DNA of 64,000 bases from Macrothele yani (taxonomy: Eukaryota; Arthropoda; Arachnida; Araneae; Macrothelidae), in assembly GCA_039090855.1 (NCBI GenBank), contig CM076996.1, positions 52,294,469 through 52,358,468 on the forward strand, read 5' to 3'. Positions within the stretch are counted from its first letter, which is position 1, and each line of letters starts with the position of its first letter. The translations under genes and the position numbers were made by a program. The notes under the pieces are model-generated. The model saw only the letters and a list, made by a program, of their open reading frames with translations, made no database searches and was not told the DNA's origin. Below, piece by piece: positions 33,200 through 44,817 of this stretch.

Positions 33200-34420
33200 A
33201 CTGTGATACATTGTTCCGTCAGTGTGCTGTGATTCAGTTCCTTCTGAAAGAGGAAATTCCAGCTGCCGATATCCACTGTAGGCTTCAGCATGCATATGGA
33301 GATGTGTGTATAAGTCCCAGCAGTGTGAGAAGGTAGGTGAAACATTTTAAAGACGGTTTCACAGACATTAACAATCAGCCTCATAGAAGTTTCCTTTGAA
33401 CAGCCTCTACGGAATACGAGGAAAGGGTTGATGCCTTAATTAGTGATGACACATGTGTGACAGTGGAGAATATTGTGGCAAACTTGGAAATAGGACATAG
33501 TGCTGTTCAGAAAATAAATTAGCCCCTTGGGATATCAGAAAATTTGTGCCCACAGTGTCCCACGTTTACTGAGAGAACACCACAATGGCCAGCAATATCT
33601 TTCACAACTGCTGGAACGGTATCAAAATGAAGAGGCCAATTTTTTTGCACAGTATTGTGACAGGTGACGAAAGTTGGTTCCTCCATTTTGTACCTGAAAC
33701 AAAATGCCAGAGCATGGAATGGTATCATCTCCATTCACCAAAAAGCAAGAAGCCAAAGATAGTTCCAGCAGCTGCAGAGGTTATGGAATCTGTCTTTTGG
33801 GATGCAGATGGGTGCAGTCTGGTTGAATATTTAGAGCCTGGAGAAACCATAAATACAACTCATTATGATTGAAAACTCAGGCATCACCCAGTAATATCAC
33901 ATACACATATTAATTGAGTGAAAAAAACATAGTCATGTATAGAAATGAAATCCATTAAGTGGTAGCTTTCGGCCATAGAACGGCTGAAAGCTACCACTTA
34001 ACAAACTTTATTACTACATGTGACTTATGTTTTTTTCACTCCAATTTCTATGTTTTACAGCTCATTATGTCAAAACATTAGAAAAGCTCTGCCATTCATT
34101 ACATAATAAATGAGCCTGGAAATAAAGTCATCTTTCAGGATGACAACTAGGCCCCACTCTTCTCGTTTGACCTCGGGAAAAATCCAGAAGTTCTGATGGG
34201 AACTTTTACCTCATCTTGCATATAGTCCAGATCTGGCATCCACCCACTATCATCTTTTTAGATTCCTAAAAGACTAGACGCGTAACCAACACTACCAGAG
34301 TGCGGAAGCAACACAACGAACTGTACATTGGTGCCTCCACACATCTAGAACAGCGTTCTTCCTCAAGGGTATCTTTAAGCTTCTGGAATGATGGGGAAAA
34401 TATGTCCAAAGAAATGGAGA
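33200..34420 (+). pseudogene. mariner transposase, broken
   Basis: The N-terminal HTH reads QCAVIQFLLKEEIPAADIHC then YGDVCISPSSVRRWVKHF, with TDINNQPHR in place of the usual DEPRSGRP-like linker. Frameshifts follow. VTGDESWFLHFVPE holds the first catalytic Asp region, GETINTTHY precedes the nested foldback, and coding resumes as VKTLEKLCHSLHNK. The DD34D second Asp is within a QDDN word and the third site reads ASTHYHLF, where Asp has become His. Dead. Confidence 0.85.
33868..34060. mobile_element. 193-bp foldback insertion in mariner, 9-bp TSD
   Basis: CTCATTATG lies at 33859-33867 and 34061-34069. The insert is largely palindromic: GAGTGAAAAAAACATAGTCA and TTAAGTGGTAGCTTTCGGCC are mirrored on the right side. 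The two hairpin arms each contain a GGC-GAAAGC string like the 3' half of a hammerhead motif, so it may derive from PLE ends; that is inference. Confidence 0.8.
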
Positions 34421-34534
34421 CTTTGTAGAAAAATAAGATAAGGTACGTAGATTAAGGTGTATGTATTTCTCCAATCATTACAACTCACAATTTTTAAAAC
34501 ATTGTTGCTCATTAATTTCAGTATAGCCCTCATA

Positions 34535-34800
34535 GAAAGCATATTTAAAGGCGAAAACAGACTAGACTAGTAGTATTCAAGTGAATTCTGCTCTGAAAGT
34601 CATAGCTGCTTGAGGAGGATTTCATAGGACTGATTGTTTGTCAAAAATGTAATGTGAAATTAAATGTTGTTAGTAGGGTGGAGGCCCAGTATTTTGCAGT
34701 GGTTTAGGCATGTTGAAAGAATGAGTATTGAGGCATTAACTAAGAGATAAAACTACTTTTATTTGACAGGAATACTGAGTAAACATTTTAAAAACAATTC
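34535..34800 (+). pseudogene. LINE-A continuation after mariner
   Basis: GTGAATTCTGCTCTGAAAGT and CATAGCTGCTTGAGGAGG align with 9045-9080, and the AATGTGAAATTAAATGTTGT / TGGTTTAGGCATGTTGAAAG block aligns with the LRWFGHVE coding region. Decayed. Confidence 0.7.
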
Positions 34801-35126
34801 TGAAGTTCCTGGCTTTTTGGTGACATTTAAGACCTGTTCTTAAGGGTAACAAGTAACTATGTCAGAAAGCTAACAAATAACCCCATGTTGTCAGATGTCA
34901 GAATACTTTTGTTAAAATTTTAAATTCAGCTAAAAAAATATTGTAGTGTTTTAAGGCATTTATTAAAAATATTGCTTATTAATTTGGTTAGTTAATTAAT
35001 AATTTCAGAATTTTTAATGAAAAAACTTTCCTTAAGGATTTTTTATACAGTGCTGTTCAAATCCCAGATTTTTGGTTTGTTTCCATATTGATTTGTACTT
35101 GGTATCTGCACATGCTAATACACTGT
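34801..35126. other. Unassigned AT-rich DNA
   Basis: CTGTTCAAATC occurs at 35053-35063 and again just beyond the distal hAT-like end at 39608, which may be remnant target-site homology. Confidence 0.35.
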
Positions 35127-36475
35127 CAGGGTGGCGACAGACCTGGAAAAGCGGGAAAAGTCAGGGAATTTCCTTCGATCGGGAAAAGTCATGGAAAAGT
35201 CAGGGAAATTTGTGGCAAGTCGAACTAAGTCTGGAATCTTTATTTCCGTCGTCCTAGCTCATCTTGCCAGCGATAAAATAATAAAACATTGGATGTTGTT
35301 TTAGCCAAATATATTTGCGAGCTTTATGTCTGCATACTATTTCATTAAAACGATGTAGTTTTATCGTCTAAATGGCCATGTTTTCTTTGACTCAGGCTCA
35401 CCACGCACCCTTGTTCAATCAATCCACAATTCCGCATCTGCCCTTAATGCCAGCACGATGTTTCTGGAATGGCTTTATGTTGTTGTAAATATACATCATT
35501 CAGACTGAATTATGTGTGCGCACACGATAAAAAAATAGAAAAGAGATATAATAATGTGTTAAAAAAAAAGGAAGAAAACAATTTCGGAATCAGATTGTTT
35601 TTAATTCATGTTTATAGGTCGTATTTTCTCTTTTATTTACGAAGTGTATTAGTATAAATTATTTACTTTGTGTGCTTTGAAGTACCTTTTGCATCAGACG
35701 GATGCCCGCTGTGTGCATTATTTCTTTTTCCTTCTGATTGTATGGGTACAAAAGTTCGATATCGGAGATCGCGATGTTACGTACGCTTCGCATTTTCTCG
35801 GGTTCGGCTTTATTAGTGACCTTGAGGAGACATCCATTGCGCAAGACCAGCCGGGTTTTGAGCAAATTAAAAGCTTTGTCTTTTTAGCACGTCTTTGTAA
35901 AAAAAGATTGTGCTTCTGTTATCGGTATGTCCAGGGCTCGACAAATCCCGGGCGCCAGGTCGCCCAGGCGCCTAAAATTCGGGCCGTGGCGCCTAATTTT
36001 CTTCTTAGTTGAGATTTCATAATATATTGCAGTAAATGCCGTAATTCCTGTTGTGTAATCCATAGATTATCTATTAAAAGGTTATAAATGTAGGTGCTGC
36101 GGACACCGGTAAAAAAAACAAAAAAAAAAAACGGTGCTTCATTTTAAAAAGTCCGCGAGGAAATTGTCAGGAGAGGTGGTGTTATTGGGAAAGTACCAAA
36201 AATGCGGTAACAGAAAAAAATATAACATAACAGCTAGATAGAAGACTGCCAAAAGATTGTGAGAATATATATTTTTTCTTTTACTTAGAAGTATTTTGTC
36301 AGAAAATATGTCGCAAGGAAGACGTTACTATTTGCGCGTGCGGAAGCCTACGCGGTGTGAGAATCTGACCTTCGGGAATCGCGCAGAGCTATTCCGTAGC
36401 GTGTAGCCATTGTGCGAATCGTATCACCTAGTTTTGGTGCGCTAATTGTTTTAGTTAAGGTTTTTTCGGTATTCA

Positions 36476-36692
36476 TTTTTTTTTTATTGAGGTTTAACGA
36501 CCACCGTGAGCAACTCAATGGGCTATAAGCAGTCGCCTGTCCCTAATTTAGGGTCACTGGTTCCAGGGAAGGGAGAGAGCCAGTGCCGTAAGACAAACAC
36601 AACATCCATGCCTCACCGGGATTCGAACCCGGACCCCTTTCCGACGAATGATCAGAGGCCATCGCTTAGACCACTGCGCCACCGGGGCGGCA
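36476..36692 (-). repeat. tRNA-derived SINE, minus strand
   Basis: A box GTGGCGCAGTGG and B box GGTTCGAATCC on the minus strand, with an A-rich tail at the 36476 side. The duplication is GGTATTCA (36468-36475 and 36693-36700). The paralogue near 26632 has a single GGTATTCA and no SINE. Confidence 0.93.
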
Positions 36693-36786
36693 GGTATTCA
36701 GTTGAAACGTATTCAGAAATAAGACAATGCTATGTACTGTCCGCAATTTCAAGGGATTTTTTAGTCTAACTAATGAACTGCGATAA

Positions 36787-37005
36787 GCCGGCCCCGGTGG
36801 CTCAGTGGTCTATGCGATGGCCTCTGATCATTCGTCCGAAAGGGGTCCGGGTTCGAATCCCGGTGAGGCATGGATGCTGTGTATGTCTTACGGCACTGGC
36901 TCTCTCCCTTCCCTGGAACCAGTGACCCTAAATTAGGGACGGGCGACTGCTTATAGCCCATTGAGTTGCTCACGGTGGTCGTTAAACCTCCAATCAAAAA
37001 AAAAA
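36787..37005 (+). repeat. tRNA-derived SINE, plus strand
   Basis: Head GGCCCCGGTGGCTCAGTGGT, B box GGTTCGAATCC, body with CCTGGAACCAGTGACCCTAA, tail CAATCAAAAAA. Flanked by AACTGCGATAA on both sides (36776-36786 and 37006-37016). The paralogue near 26705-26715 is empty. It lies 94 bp from the SINE above in opposite orientation. Confidence 0.94.
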
Positions 37006-39606
37006 AACTGCGATAATGCGGCAACAGCTAACGATTTTAGTTCTTTTTTTTACTTAAAAGTAACACAAAAGTCCTTCAAAATGACAGTTACTGTTTCAGT
37101 AAGACGATCATTTTTTCTTGCATCTTTGGATTTCTGAGTGGGTCCTGTGAATCGCAGTTTTCTGTCGGAAATTACCATTCACGATTAACACGATAGGTGC
37201 AGATCACGTGGTGCCGATTATACGACGGTTATGCATGCCAATTACCACGGAATGTTCGTATTTTCTACCGATTTAGTTGTCTAACTACGGATTCTACGAA
37301 TTTTCATTTGTTTAAAAAAAATATTTTGCTGTTATTTTATTATATACATAAGATTCTTAAGCGGATTCGCGGAATTCTCCTGTTTTTTTTTTTTTTTAGT
37401 CAACATTTAGATCGCAATCATGATTGATGCAAAACTGAAGAGAATTTGGGAGTTGGGTCATATTCCGCCTGGGGACGGTATTTCGTGTTTCAAAGCTTTT
37501 GAAAACAGTAGTTAAATGGAGTAAATAGAATTTGCCCTAATCGTAATTTTTTTCTCCTGATGTTGTGTTTGTGTCTAGTATTCTTGTTAAATATCATTTT
37601 ATGGCATATATGTTCGTATTTCAGCTTGAAACTGTAGGCAAGAATTTGGAAGTTAGACGCCGCGAAAATTGCCTCCTAATCTGGCTTGAGGTTCTTCCGC
37701 GAACTCGAGGAATTCCGCCTTTTTTGTTATGTTGGCCACTCAGGAGATCGATGCACAAGTAAACAGAATTGTGTGTGGGGTAGATATTCGTCGGAGGACG
37801 GAATTCCATCTTTACGAAACTTTCGAAAACGGAAAGTCGACGGAGTTCAGATTTTTTTCCGTAATCGTAATTTCTTTTTTCTCGCGATGTTTCTTGTGTC
37901 CAGTATTTTTAAGTAATATTTTACTGCATAAATTTTTGCATTTCACCTTGAAAATAGGAGAAAAATTTCCAAAACCGGAAGTCGGACGAAATTTCCGTAA
38001 TCGCTGTGCCCCCCCCCCCCCAATTCCTCCCTCCCGTGATGTTCCCACTCTCCAGCGTTGTTAAATATCCCCTGCCCCATAAGTTTTTGCATTTAATCTT
38101 GATAAGGGAAGAAGGAAATTCCCGAAAACGGAAGAAACGAAGTTGGAAATTTTGTAAACATTGATGCATTGTGTTCAAAACTATTAATATTCCCAAAGTT
38201 ACACCATTTATCTGAACTAGTTGGAGCTTTGATATCATGCGCCCATGGTCCTCAGGCTGATGGTTGTTATCCAGAGAGCACAAAAATCAAGAAAAGAAAG
38301 AAAAGAGACAATGAAGAAGTAGGGAGAGAATGATAGCAGCAGAAAGAAAAATTAGGCAATCGATGCTGTGCAGTTGCAGTGCAGAGTCAACAAAAGACAG
38401 ACTAACAGTAGTCTGCATTCTTGCTGTCTGTTTTGATTTTTCACCAGTTAAAATGTTCAGCTCCCCCCCCCTTCTTTCTCATCTTGTCTTAAACTGCAAT
38501 TTTAGAGGCAGTATGATCATATGGTAAGTGGAGGTTCGTGCACTGCGCGTTCGCTTTCTTGGATTTCCTGTCTGTCAAGCATTGTGGAATTCTGATTTTT
38601 ATCTCTACGTGTCGAATTCACATTTTTATCTCTACACTGAATACATATTTCATTTCCATTAAACATCCCTCAAATATTCTAATACTCTGCACATTTCTTT
38701 CTTTTTTTTTTTTTTGATGAGGCTTTCTTTAAAAAAAAGGAATATAAATCAATTTTTTATTCTTTAGAATTGTAGACATTGTGCTTTCCAGTATTACAAA
38801 ATGCTGTACAATTTTATTTTATTTTTGGCTGCCTTCAACATCTTTATAACTGATTTTATCAGCAAAGGATAATGTGTTCAACTTGTGATTTGAAGCCACA
38901 AGTTTAGAAAAATAAGGTTTGTGAAACAAAGCTTGAATTTGTTCTGAACAAGAATATGCAACATAAAATTAACAAAAAGTGCTACTGAACACCATCTGCC
39001 TATTAGGTCGAATAGTAAGATGCCAGTCTGAAATTCTTTTTGAATGTTAATAAGAGATGACTTTTTTATTACTTATTGGTGGAAATTGAAGATGTGCTTC
39101 AAGGAGTGTAGTTGCAGTCTGTCCCTGGCTGAGTGGTGGCAGAATTATTTCAGAGAGGTCACTTTCCAAGGTTAAAGTGGTCAGCGTGGAATGTTTGCTT
39201 TTGTTGTCTACTGTTATGAATGAGTTGTGCATCAAATCCTAATGTTGTTTGCATTTTATGGGCTATTTTTTATTTTTAAACAAGAATATTTTGAGTTATT
39301 ACGTTGGCCACTAAAATTTTTTGACTTATCGAGACCATAACTTCATTATGTGCCTAGGGCATTTGCAAGGAATTTTACTTTTTTTTTTGAGTTATCAGAA
39401 ATTCAGTGTTATCAAAGTTAATAACGAGTTATCAAGAGTTGACTTTATTTGTAAAAAATAGAAGTAAAAATGTTTTCTTATTATTTGCCTTTGTATTCAT
39501 TAACTTTTCTGGTTTGTATGCAGTGGTCAGGGAAAAAAGTGCATTTTCACCTGGAAAACCTGGAAGAGTCAGGGAATTTTTTGTTCATGATTTTGTAGCC
39601 ACCCTG

Positions 39607-40244
39607 ACTGTTCAAATCACCTTCTCTGAAAGCTCCTATATGTTAATTGATTATTTTACCCAAACTATGTGCTGTCTGTCGTATTAGTAATTATTACAGG
39701 AAAGTGGGAATTTGATAAACAACACCCAGTTTTCCCCATATTTAGTGAGGAATTTGATGGATTTTTTTCTGTAATTTTTGAAAGTTTATTATTGGCTACT
39801 GTTGTGATTTTAATATTTTTTTTTTAATTTTGGCATCAAAACAATCTTAATGTTTCTAACTAATAAACAACATCCAGTTTTTCTCATTTTAGTGAGGAAT
39901 TTGATGAATTTTTGAAAGTTTATTATTGGCTACTGTTGTAATTTTATTTTATTTTTTTAATTTTGGCATCAAAACAGTGTTTTGATATCTGGCAAAACTA
40001 TTTAAAAGATTGCAATTGTAGAAGTATCTGTCAGCTGTCTGCCATAGGTAGTTATTTGTTACGATTGAGAACAAGATGTGAATGTCACCAAAAGGCCAGA
40101 AACATCAGGATTGTTTTAAAAGTGTTTACTCAGTTTCCTGTTGGATAAAAAGTAATTTTATCTCACAGTTGTTTTGTGTTCTTGATGTTTACCTTCTGTG
40201 TAAAGCCACTGAGTTTTTTTTATGTTTATTAATTAAGAGAATCT
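39607..40244. other. Unassigned DNA with a local duplication
   Basis: The segment AATTTGATGGATTTTTTTCT through TATTATTGGCTACTGTTG at about 39720-39845 is repeated in diverged form at 39865-39975, a tandem duplication of about 135 bases. No coding potential. Confidence 0.5.
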
Positions 40245-40535
40245 ATTTAGCCTAAGTGCTAGGAAAAAGAGAGGAAAAATGAGGAAATCACACAAGGACC
40301 TGATTCAGGACTTCTTCAAAGTGAAAAAGATAATTTATATGAATTTCAAAAAGTCTTGTGTGTGACATGTGATGGATGTGTGTGGGGTTCCAGTTTGCCA
40401 AAATCGGTTGCTGTAAATGGATGTGTTTGATACGTCAACAGTTAGTAGAATCTAACATCATTAACTGATTTGTCTGAAGATCTTGCCTTGAGCAGCTAAC
40501 CACTGAATCTTAGTTATATGCATGCATTATTGTGT
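40245..40535 (+). pseudogene. LINE-A 3' end, degraded
   Basis: GGAAATCACACAAGGACCTG, AAAAGTCTTGTGTGTGACAT, GATGGATGTGTGTGG and the 3' UTR words GAGCAGCTAACCACTGAATC align in order with 9410-9660 and 10160-10400. Confidence 0.65.
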
Positions 40536-40687
40536 GGATTTTAATTTGCATTTTAGCATGTCTCAAAAAGAATTTGTAAAACTCTAGAACACAGATTTCT
40601 TTTATTTTTCTTTTGTTATTTTAAATTTATGGTGTGCATTTATCAAGATGTTCTAAAGGTACTATTAATTATTTTTTTTTATTTTAG

Positions 40688-40884
40688 AGTTATAGCAAAG
40701 AAAACCCTTCTAAAAACTGCCATGAAAGCTGGTTTTAAGCCAAAGCAATCGTCAAGAAAGCAGAAGTATGTTGTCCAAGGACCTCATGATTCTAGAACAC
40801 TTCCTAGTCCTGGGAGAACCCCATCTGTTGGTTTTGATAGTGAAGTGGAGAGACCAAATTCTCTATATGAAGATGATTTATCAA
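40688..40884 (+). CDS. Candidate internal exon of an unknown host gene
   Basis: A pyrimidine-rich run ending in TTTTTTTTATTTTAG (AG at 40686-40687) is followed by 196 open bases and a donor-like CAAGTATGA (GT at 40885-40886). The product reads VIAKKTLLKTAMKAGFKPKQ, then SSRKQKYVVQGPHD, PSPGRTPSVGFDSEV and PNSLYEDDLSS. It is basic at the start, Ser/Pro-rich and acidic at the end, with no hydrophobic core, so probably a disordered linker of a larger protein. Unlike the transposon fragments it has no second copy in the window and its composition looks like a host protein. I do not recognise the family. A chance ORF is the alternative. Confidence 0.45.
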
Positions 40885-41087
40885 GTATGATAAATTTTTA
40901 TATCATTGTTCATAACTTTATATGATAAATCTGAGCTCTGAAAAAAACATAAAACTGCAGTTATGCTGTCATTAATAAAGTGAGGTGTGGTAGTTTAAAC
41001 AGGTAAAATCTCTTTAAATATTACAGATAGTTGATTTCAACTTTTCTGCAATTACACATGTATCAGTTACTTAGAATACTATTGTGT

Positions 41088-41500
41088 ATTTGTCATTTTC
41101 TTGTAGGACTTCCATCCACAGTGAGTAGAGTTTAGGTCCCAGCCACCTACAGCGAGATCGCCTTTTGGGCAGGACACAGAAACGGAAGGAATGAGAGCAA
41201 GTCTAGCGACTTTGACAGAACAGTTTGTAGTGAGATTAGAGTACAGTAGATGGCGCCACCGTGCAAGTACGAGGTTGCACCCAGAGGGGTGAGAGAATTT
41301 CAGGGGGGCATAGGAAAGGATACCCATTTAACCAGTGGGTCCAGTCTGGGGGCCGTCACTTAACGTGCTCGTCCGATGCACGGCGGATATTCAGCAATTG
41401 TTAGTAAATCACACCATCTCTGAAAGATCAGCCCAGGTTCGAACCTGAGAACCTTGCATCGATAGTCTGAATCGCTAACCACTAAGCCATCCGCGGCTCC
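41088..41500 (-). repeat. Second, longer tRNA-derived SINE family
   Basis: On the minus strand the head GGAGCCGCGGATGGCTTAGT with B box GGTTCGAACCTG is followed by a roughly 330-bp body containing GGTGGCGCCATCTACTGTAC and a CTACAAGAAAATGAC tail. The 15-bp duplication AGAATACTATTGTGT lies at 41073-41087 and 41501-41515. The head differs from the SINE at 19830 and 36787. Confidence 0.92.
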
Positions 41501-41632
41501 AGAATACTATTGTGTTTATGGATATTTATTAATATATGCTGTGACTCTCAAAGCATTGCAGAACGATTTTAAGTATTCCCTTTAGAAAAAATGTTGATGA
41601 AGGGTTTTTATTAACTGAAATTTTAAAACTTG

Positions 41633-42705
41633 TACATTTTTGAAGGTTACTCACCTTTCCTAATATGGTTCGGGAGTTTCACTTCTTTTCGGTACATTTC
41701 CAGCACGTATAAGCGTTTTGCTGTCTTTCGTCTGTGGTTCGAGGAAATGAATCTTCAGAAGACAATATTTTGCAGTAAACTTCAATCTTTTAAAAAGCAA
41801 ATCGTCAGCTCTCATCTCCTATTGGTATGCTTTCTTGCACTTTAAAAATTAGGTAGCTCTGCCTTTGAAGTTTTCGCGCACTGACTTTTCACAACTACAC
41901 TGTAGGACAAAAAAATTCCTAACTTCACAACTAACTGTTGCAGCCCCATAATTTTTTTTTCCTTAAATGATCTGTATGATCCATACATTTGGAAGCAACT
42001 TGTTTCTGCACATTTTCAGAATTAAAAGAACACTTTTTTTTTTAATTTAATGGCAAAAGACATGGACAAATGAGGCCACATTTTTATTAAAGAAAACAAT
42101 TTTTTTTCATAATGAGCCCCCACTTCAAATTTGCTAAAAATATTTTCATGTGTGTATTATAATGTAACCTTTCATTATGAGAAAAAAATACTTTGGGCAA
42201 TTTGGGCGAGAAAAAAAAATCCAAAATGGCGTGCTTTATATGTGAAACATTCCGACATGATAATACACAAGTTTTTAATTAAGTGGTTGCTTGACCATTT
42301 TATACACTCCCCCCACCCCATAGTTTAACCCTATCAGTGAGTAGCTCAAAACAATTTTTATTTTATTGTTATGTGCCACTATCTTGGATATACGTTCATT
42401 TTTCTTTTCTGTGGCAGGCCAAACTAGGGCCTCACGATGGTTTTGAAAAAAGGCAGTTGTTTTCCTCTTATTGTAGATAGAAAGTTTTGGTTTTCACTAC
42501 CTTACAGAGGACATTTTCGGCTTACAGAAAATGTATAGAAATGATTTTTTTAACCTTGCTTAAATAGTGTTGAGATCTGCAATACTTGCAAGCATAAATC
42601 ACCATTTTTTATGGGCTGTTCTGGGAGTTGGGAATTTTTTTGTAATAACTATGGCTGGTAGAGTTTTCAGCTATGGAAAACTTAAGTTTGGGTTTGGTCC
42701 CCCCC
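41633..42705. repeat. Left arm of the large foldback
   Basis: It matches the right arm in reverse in many long blocks, for example GCTGTCTTTCGTCTGTGGTT (46820s), CTTTCATTATGAGAAAAAAA (45780s), CTATCAGTGAGTAGCTCAAA (45605s) and AAGCATAAATCACCATTTTT (44935s). Divergence looks moderate, about 10-15 percent by eye. Confidence 0.85.
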
Positions 42706-43662
42706 CCCTCTCAAAGTTGCAAAATTTCCAACTTTTGCAGATTTCAAGGTTACATATCTCAAAAGAGGGACCAGATATTTTTTTTTCCACCAAGGATACC
42801 CCTACTGGTACTCAACAAAACCTGTGAGTTTCATTTTGTGGTTCAAACTGGTTTAGAAGTTACAGGGTCTGAAATATTTGTGAATAAATTGTAACATTTC
42901 AGCACTCCGAAATGCCCAGAAACTGATGAATATTTATGATTCTTTCTGTTTTCAAAATATTTTTTAAGTCTTATGGAATTATATTTTAAACACCTTTAAC
43001 TACCAAATACTATATGTACAATTTATACATAAGGTAAATAAAAAAACTAAAAAAAAACTTACCAGAGCATGTCGTACAGTTTGCGATTCACAAACTTTAG
43101 CAGAAACACTTGTCTAGATGTATAGCCTTACTTCTGTGAGTGCGCTTGCAACTCACTATATGTTACGGTTGAATTTAATATTTTGACCAATTTCAATTTG
43201 TAACTAATCAAAACGCTAGCCTGCAAAGCCATGCTTACAATCACCCGTCAAATCACCGAAGTTTTTTTATAGTTGCCGTGCTTGAAAATAATCGCCAAGT
43301 GCGAAAAAAGCTACCGACAGGGCCACCTATGCTATCCCAAGCTGTTTCTTTTCCTTTCTTTTTTGTTTTTAAGAATACAAGCAACTGCAAAGATTAGGTG
43401 TTTCTAAATTTCTTACTAGTTTTAATAAAAGTATAAACTAATGGAACAAACCATTTTATGAATTATTTTGACATTGAATGACACGCTTATGTATGATTTA
43501 TAAATGAACTTTTCCTTGGTTACATAAGTGATAAATGAATTATTTTGTCTCTCAGTTTGAATTAAAACTAAACACAATTACTAATTTTCATATGAAAAAA
43601 CTTTTATTGAGCCAGGTCTTCAGCCTGTTTGGATAGGCTGTATGTTCTTCCTGTTGCAATGT

Positions 43663-44400
43663 TTACCTCAACCAAACATAATATGTGTGTGTCAGAGGTA
43701 CTTCACAACAATCATTATTAGGCCAATAAAAAGATGGAGAAGGCCCATGTGGGTGCATGAATAGACCAGTCACATCACCTTCATCATAGTTAATCTTTTC
43801 CACAAATCCCACATACCAACAGGAATCATATACACATGCTGCGCAACAGTTAACATGTAACTGTAACTCATCTTGAAAATTAGTTACACTGATTTCAGAA
43901 ATAATACTGTAATATTTATCAGAACTTAATCTTTTAGCACCAATTCTGATTGAGAAGTGGTGTAAAGTGATGCATTGTGCGTGTACCAGGAAGAGCTTTT
44001 GCTTTCTCAAAACGGGGACTAAGCTGATTACTCACTTTGTTCATCTCTTCTGCACGCACAAAGAAAAATGTAATTTCTTTTATATTATCTTTGCAGAACT
44101 TATACATTGTTGCAGCAGATGTTATTTGTTGAACTAAATGTCACTGCAAACAGGGTTTTGTTGTTAGCCTTTTTACAATCTGCACCAATACCCTCACATG
44201 GTGACATGCCATGGCTTGCTGCAAAAAATGACCACTTCCCTACCAATCTTTAAAAAAATCCTGTTCATGATGCGCAAGTTAAGAAAATTCTTGCAGTTTT
44301 TATATTGTGCAGAACAACCATCAGTGAAATACTCAATATTTCTCAGTCTGTGGTAATGCACAACTTTTTTCTAAACTGAAGGAAGTAGAAACGTCCACAA
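43663..44400 (-). pseudogene. Decayed transposase-like gene in the foldback loop
   Basis: Reading leftwards across three frames: EYFTDGCSAQYKNCKNFLNL, WSFFAASHGMSPCEGIGADC, KKANNKTLFAV, then FVRAEEMNK...RFEKAKALPGTRTMHHF, and finally the open 43663-44010 frame with CVYDSCWYVGFVEKINYDEG and GLFMHPHGPSPSFYWPNNDC. The order (F-DG-A-QYKN-NF-NL, FFA-SHG--CDG-G, PGTR--H-F, WYVG...FMHP-GP--SF-WP) matches a family of multicopy uncharacterised animal proteins I associate with DNA transposons; I cannot name the superfamily. At least two frameshifts and several stops make it inactive. Its place between long inverted arms supports a transposase role. Confidence 0.7.
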
Positions 44401-44817
44401 TGACTAGAAATTTTAGTAGGAAGCAAAAACAGAGATAGCAAGTGAGGATAAAACTTTATTTTGAAGTCCTGTAAGGAGGAATTATTTGGGGAAGGGGACT
44501 CAACATTCATTAGTACTTATGGTGAACATTTCATTATTAATACAAACAAATTTAGGTTCAACATTTTTTTCTTCTTAAAAGTATTTTAAGTATTTACATG
44601 CACTGGATGAAAAACTAACTAAAGAAAATTCCAGTACCTTATTACAACTTTACATTCAACAGCTTAAATTACTTTTATTTGATTGCACATTTTAAATATG
44701 AAAGTAGAATATTTCTCCTTGTTGAGTTTATGTATTATGTACTTACGAAAAAAATCTGATAATCCAAAATAAATTATTTTATTTGCTGATGATCTGAAAC
44801 ATGCGTGCGCGTGTGTT

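Larger units (their letters stand above)
33031..34532 (+). mobile_element. mariner element with TIRs, carrying a nested foldback
   Basis: Left end TGTAGGTCATAGTGAAAGTA then ATGAGCAA; the right end is the complement TGAGGGCTATACTGAAATTA then ATGAGCAA. TA flanks lie at 33029-33030 and 34533-34534. Subtracting the 193-bp nested insertion and its 9-bp duplication leaves about 1.3 kb, the normal mariner size. Confidence 0.9.
35127..39606. mobile_element. Composite bounded by hAT-like ends CAGGGTGGC
   Basis: Left CAGGGTGGCGACAGACCTGG at 35127 and, on the other strand, CAGGGTGGCTACAAAATCAT ending at 39606 are inverted. Both sides carry AAAAGTCAGGGAATTT-like subrepeats. Length about 4.5 kb. No hAT transposase is recognised inside. 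The interior holds mosaic copy D (35935-38600, paralogue of 26094-29515) with two SINEs. An 8-bp duplication could not be confirmed, so the two ends may not belong to one element. Confidence 0.6.

Noticed and set aside
36770..37024. Minus-strand ORF at the SINE, and its plus-strand twin at 36506-36769
   Set aside because: Both translate the SINE antisense and share the same peptide because the SINEs are alike; they are not genes.
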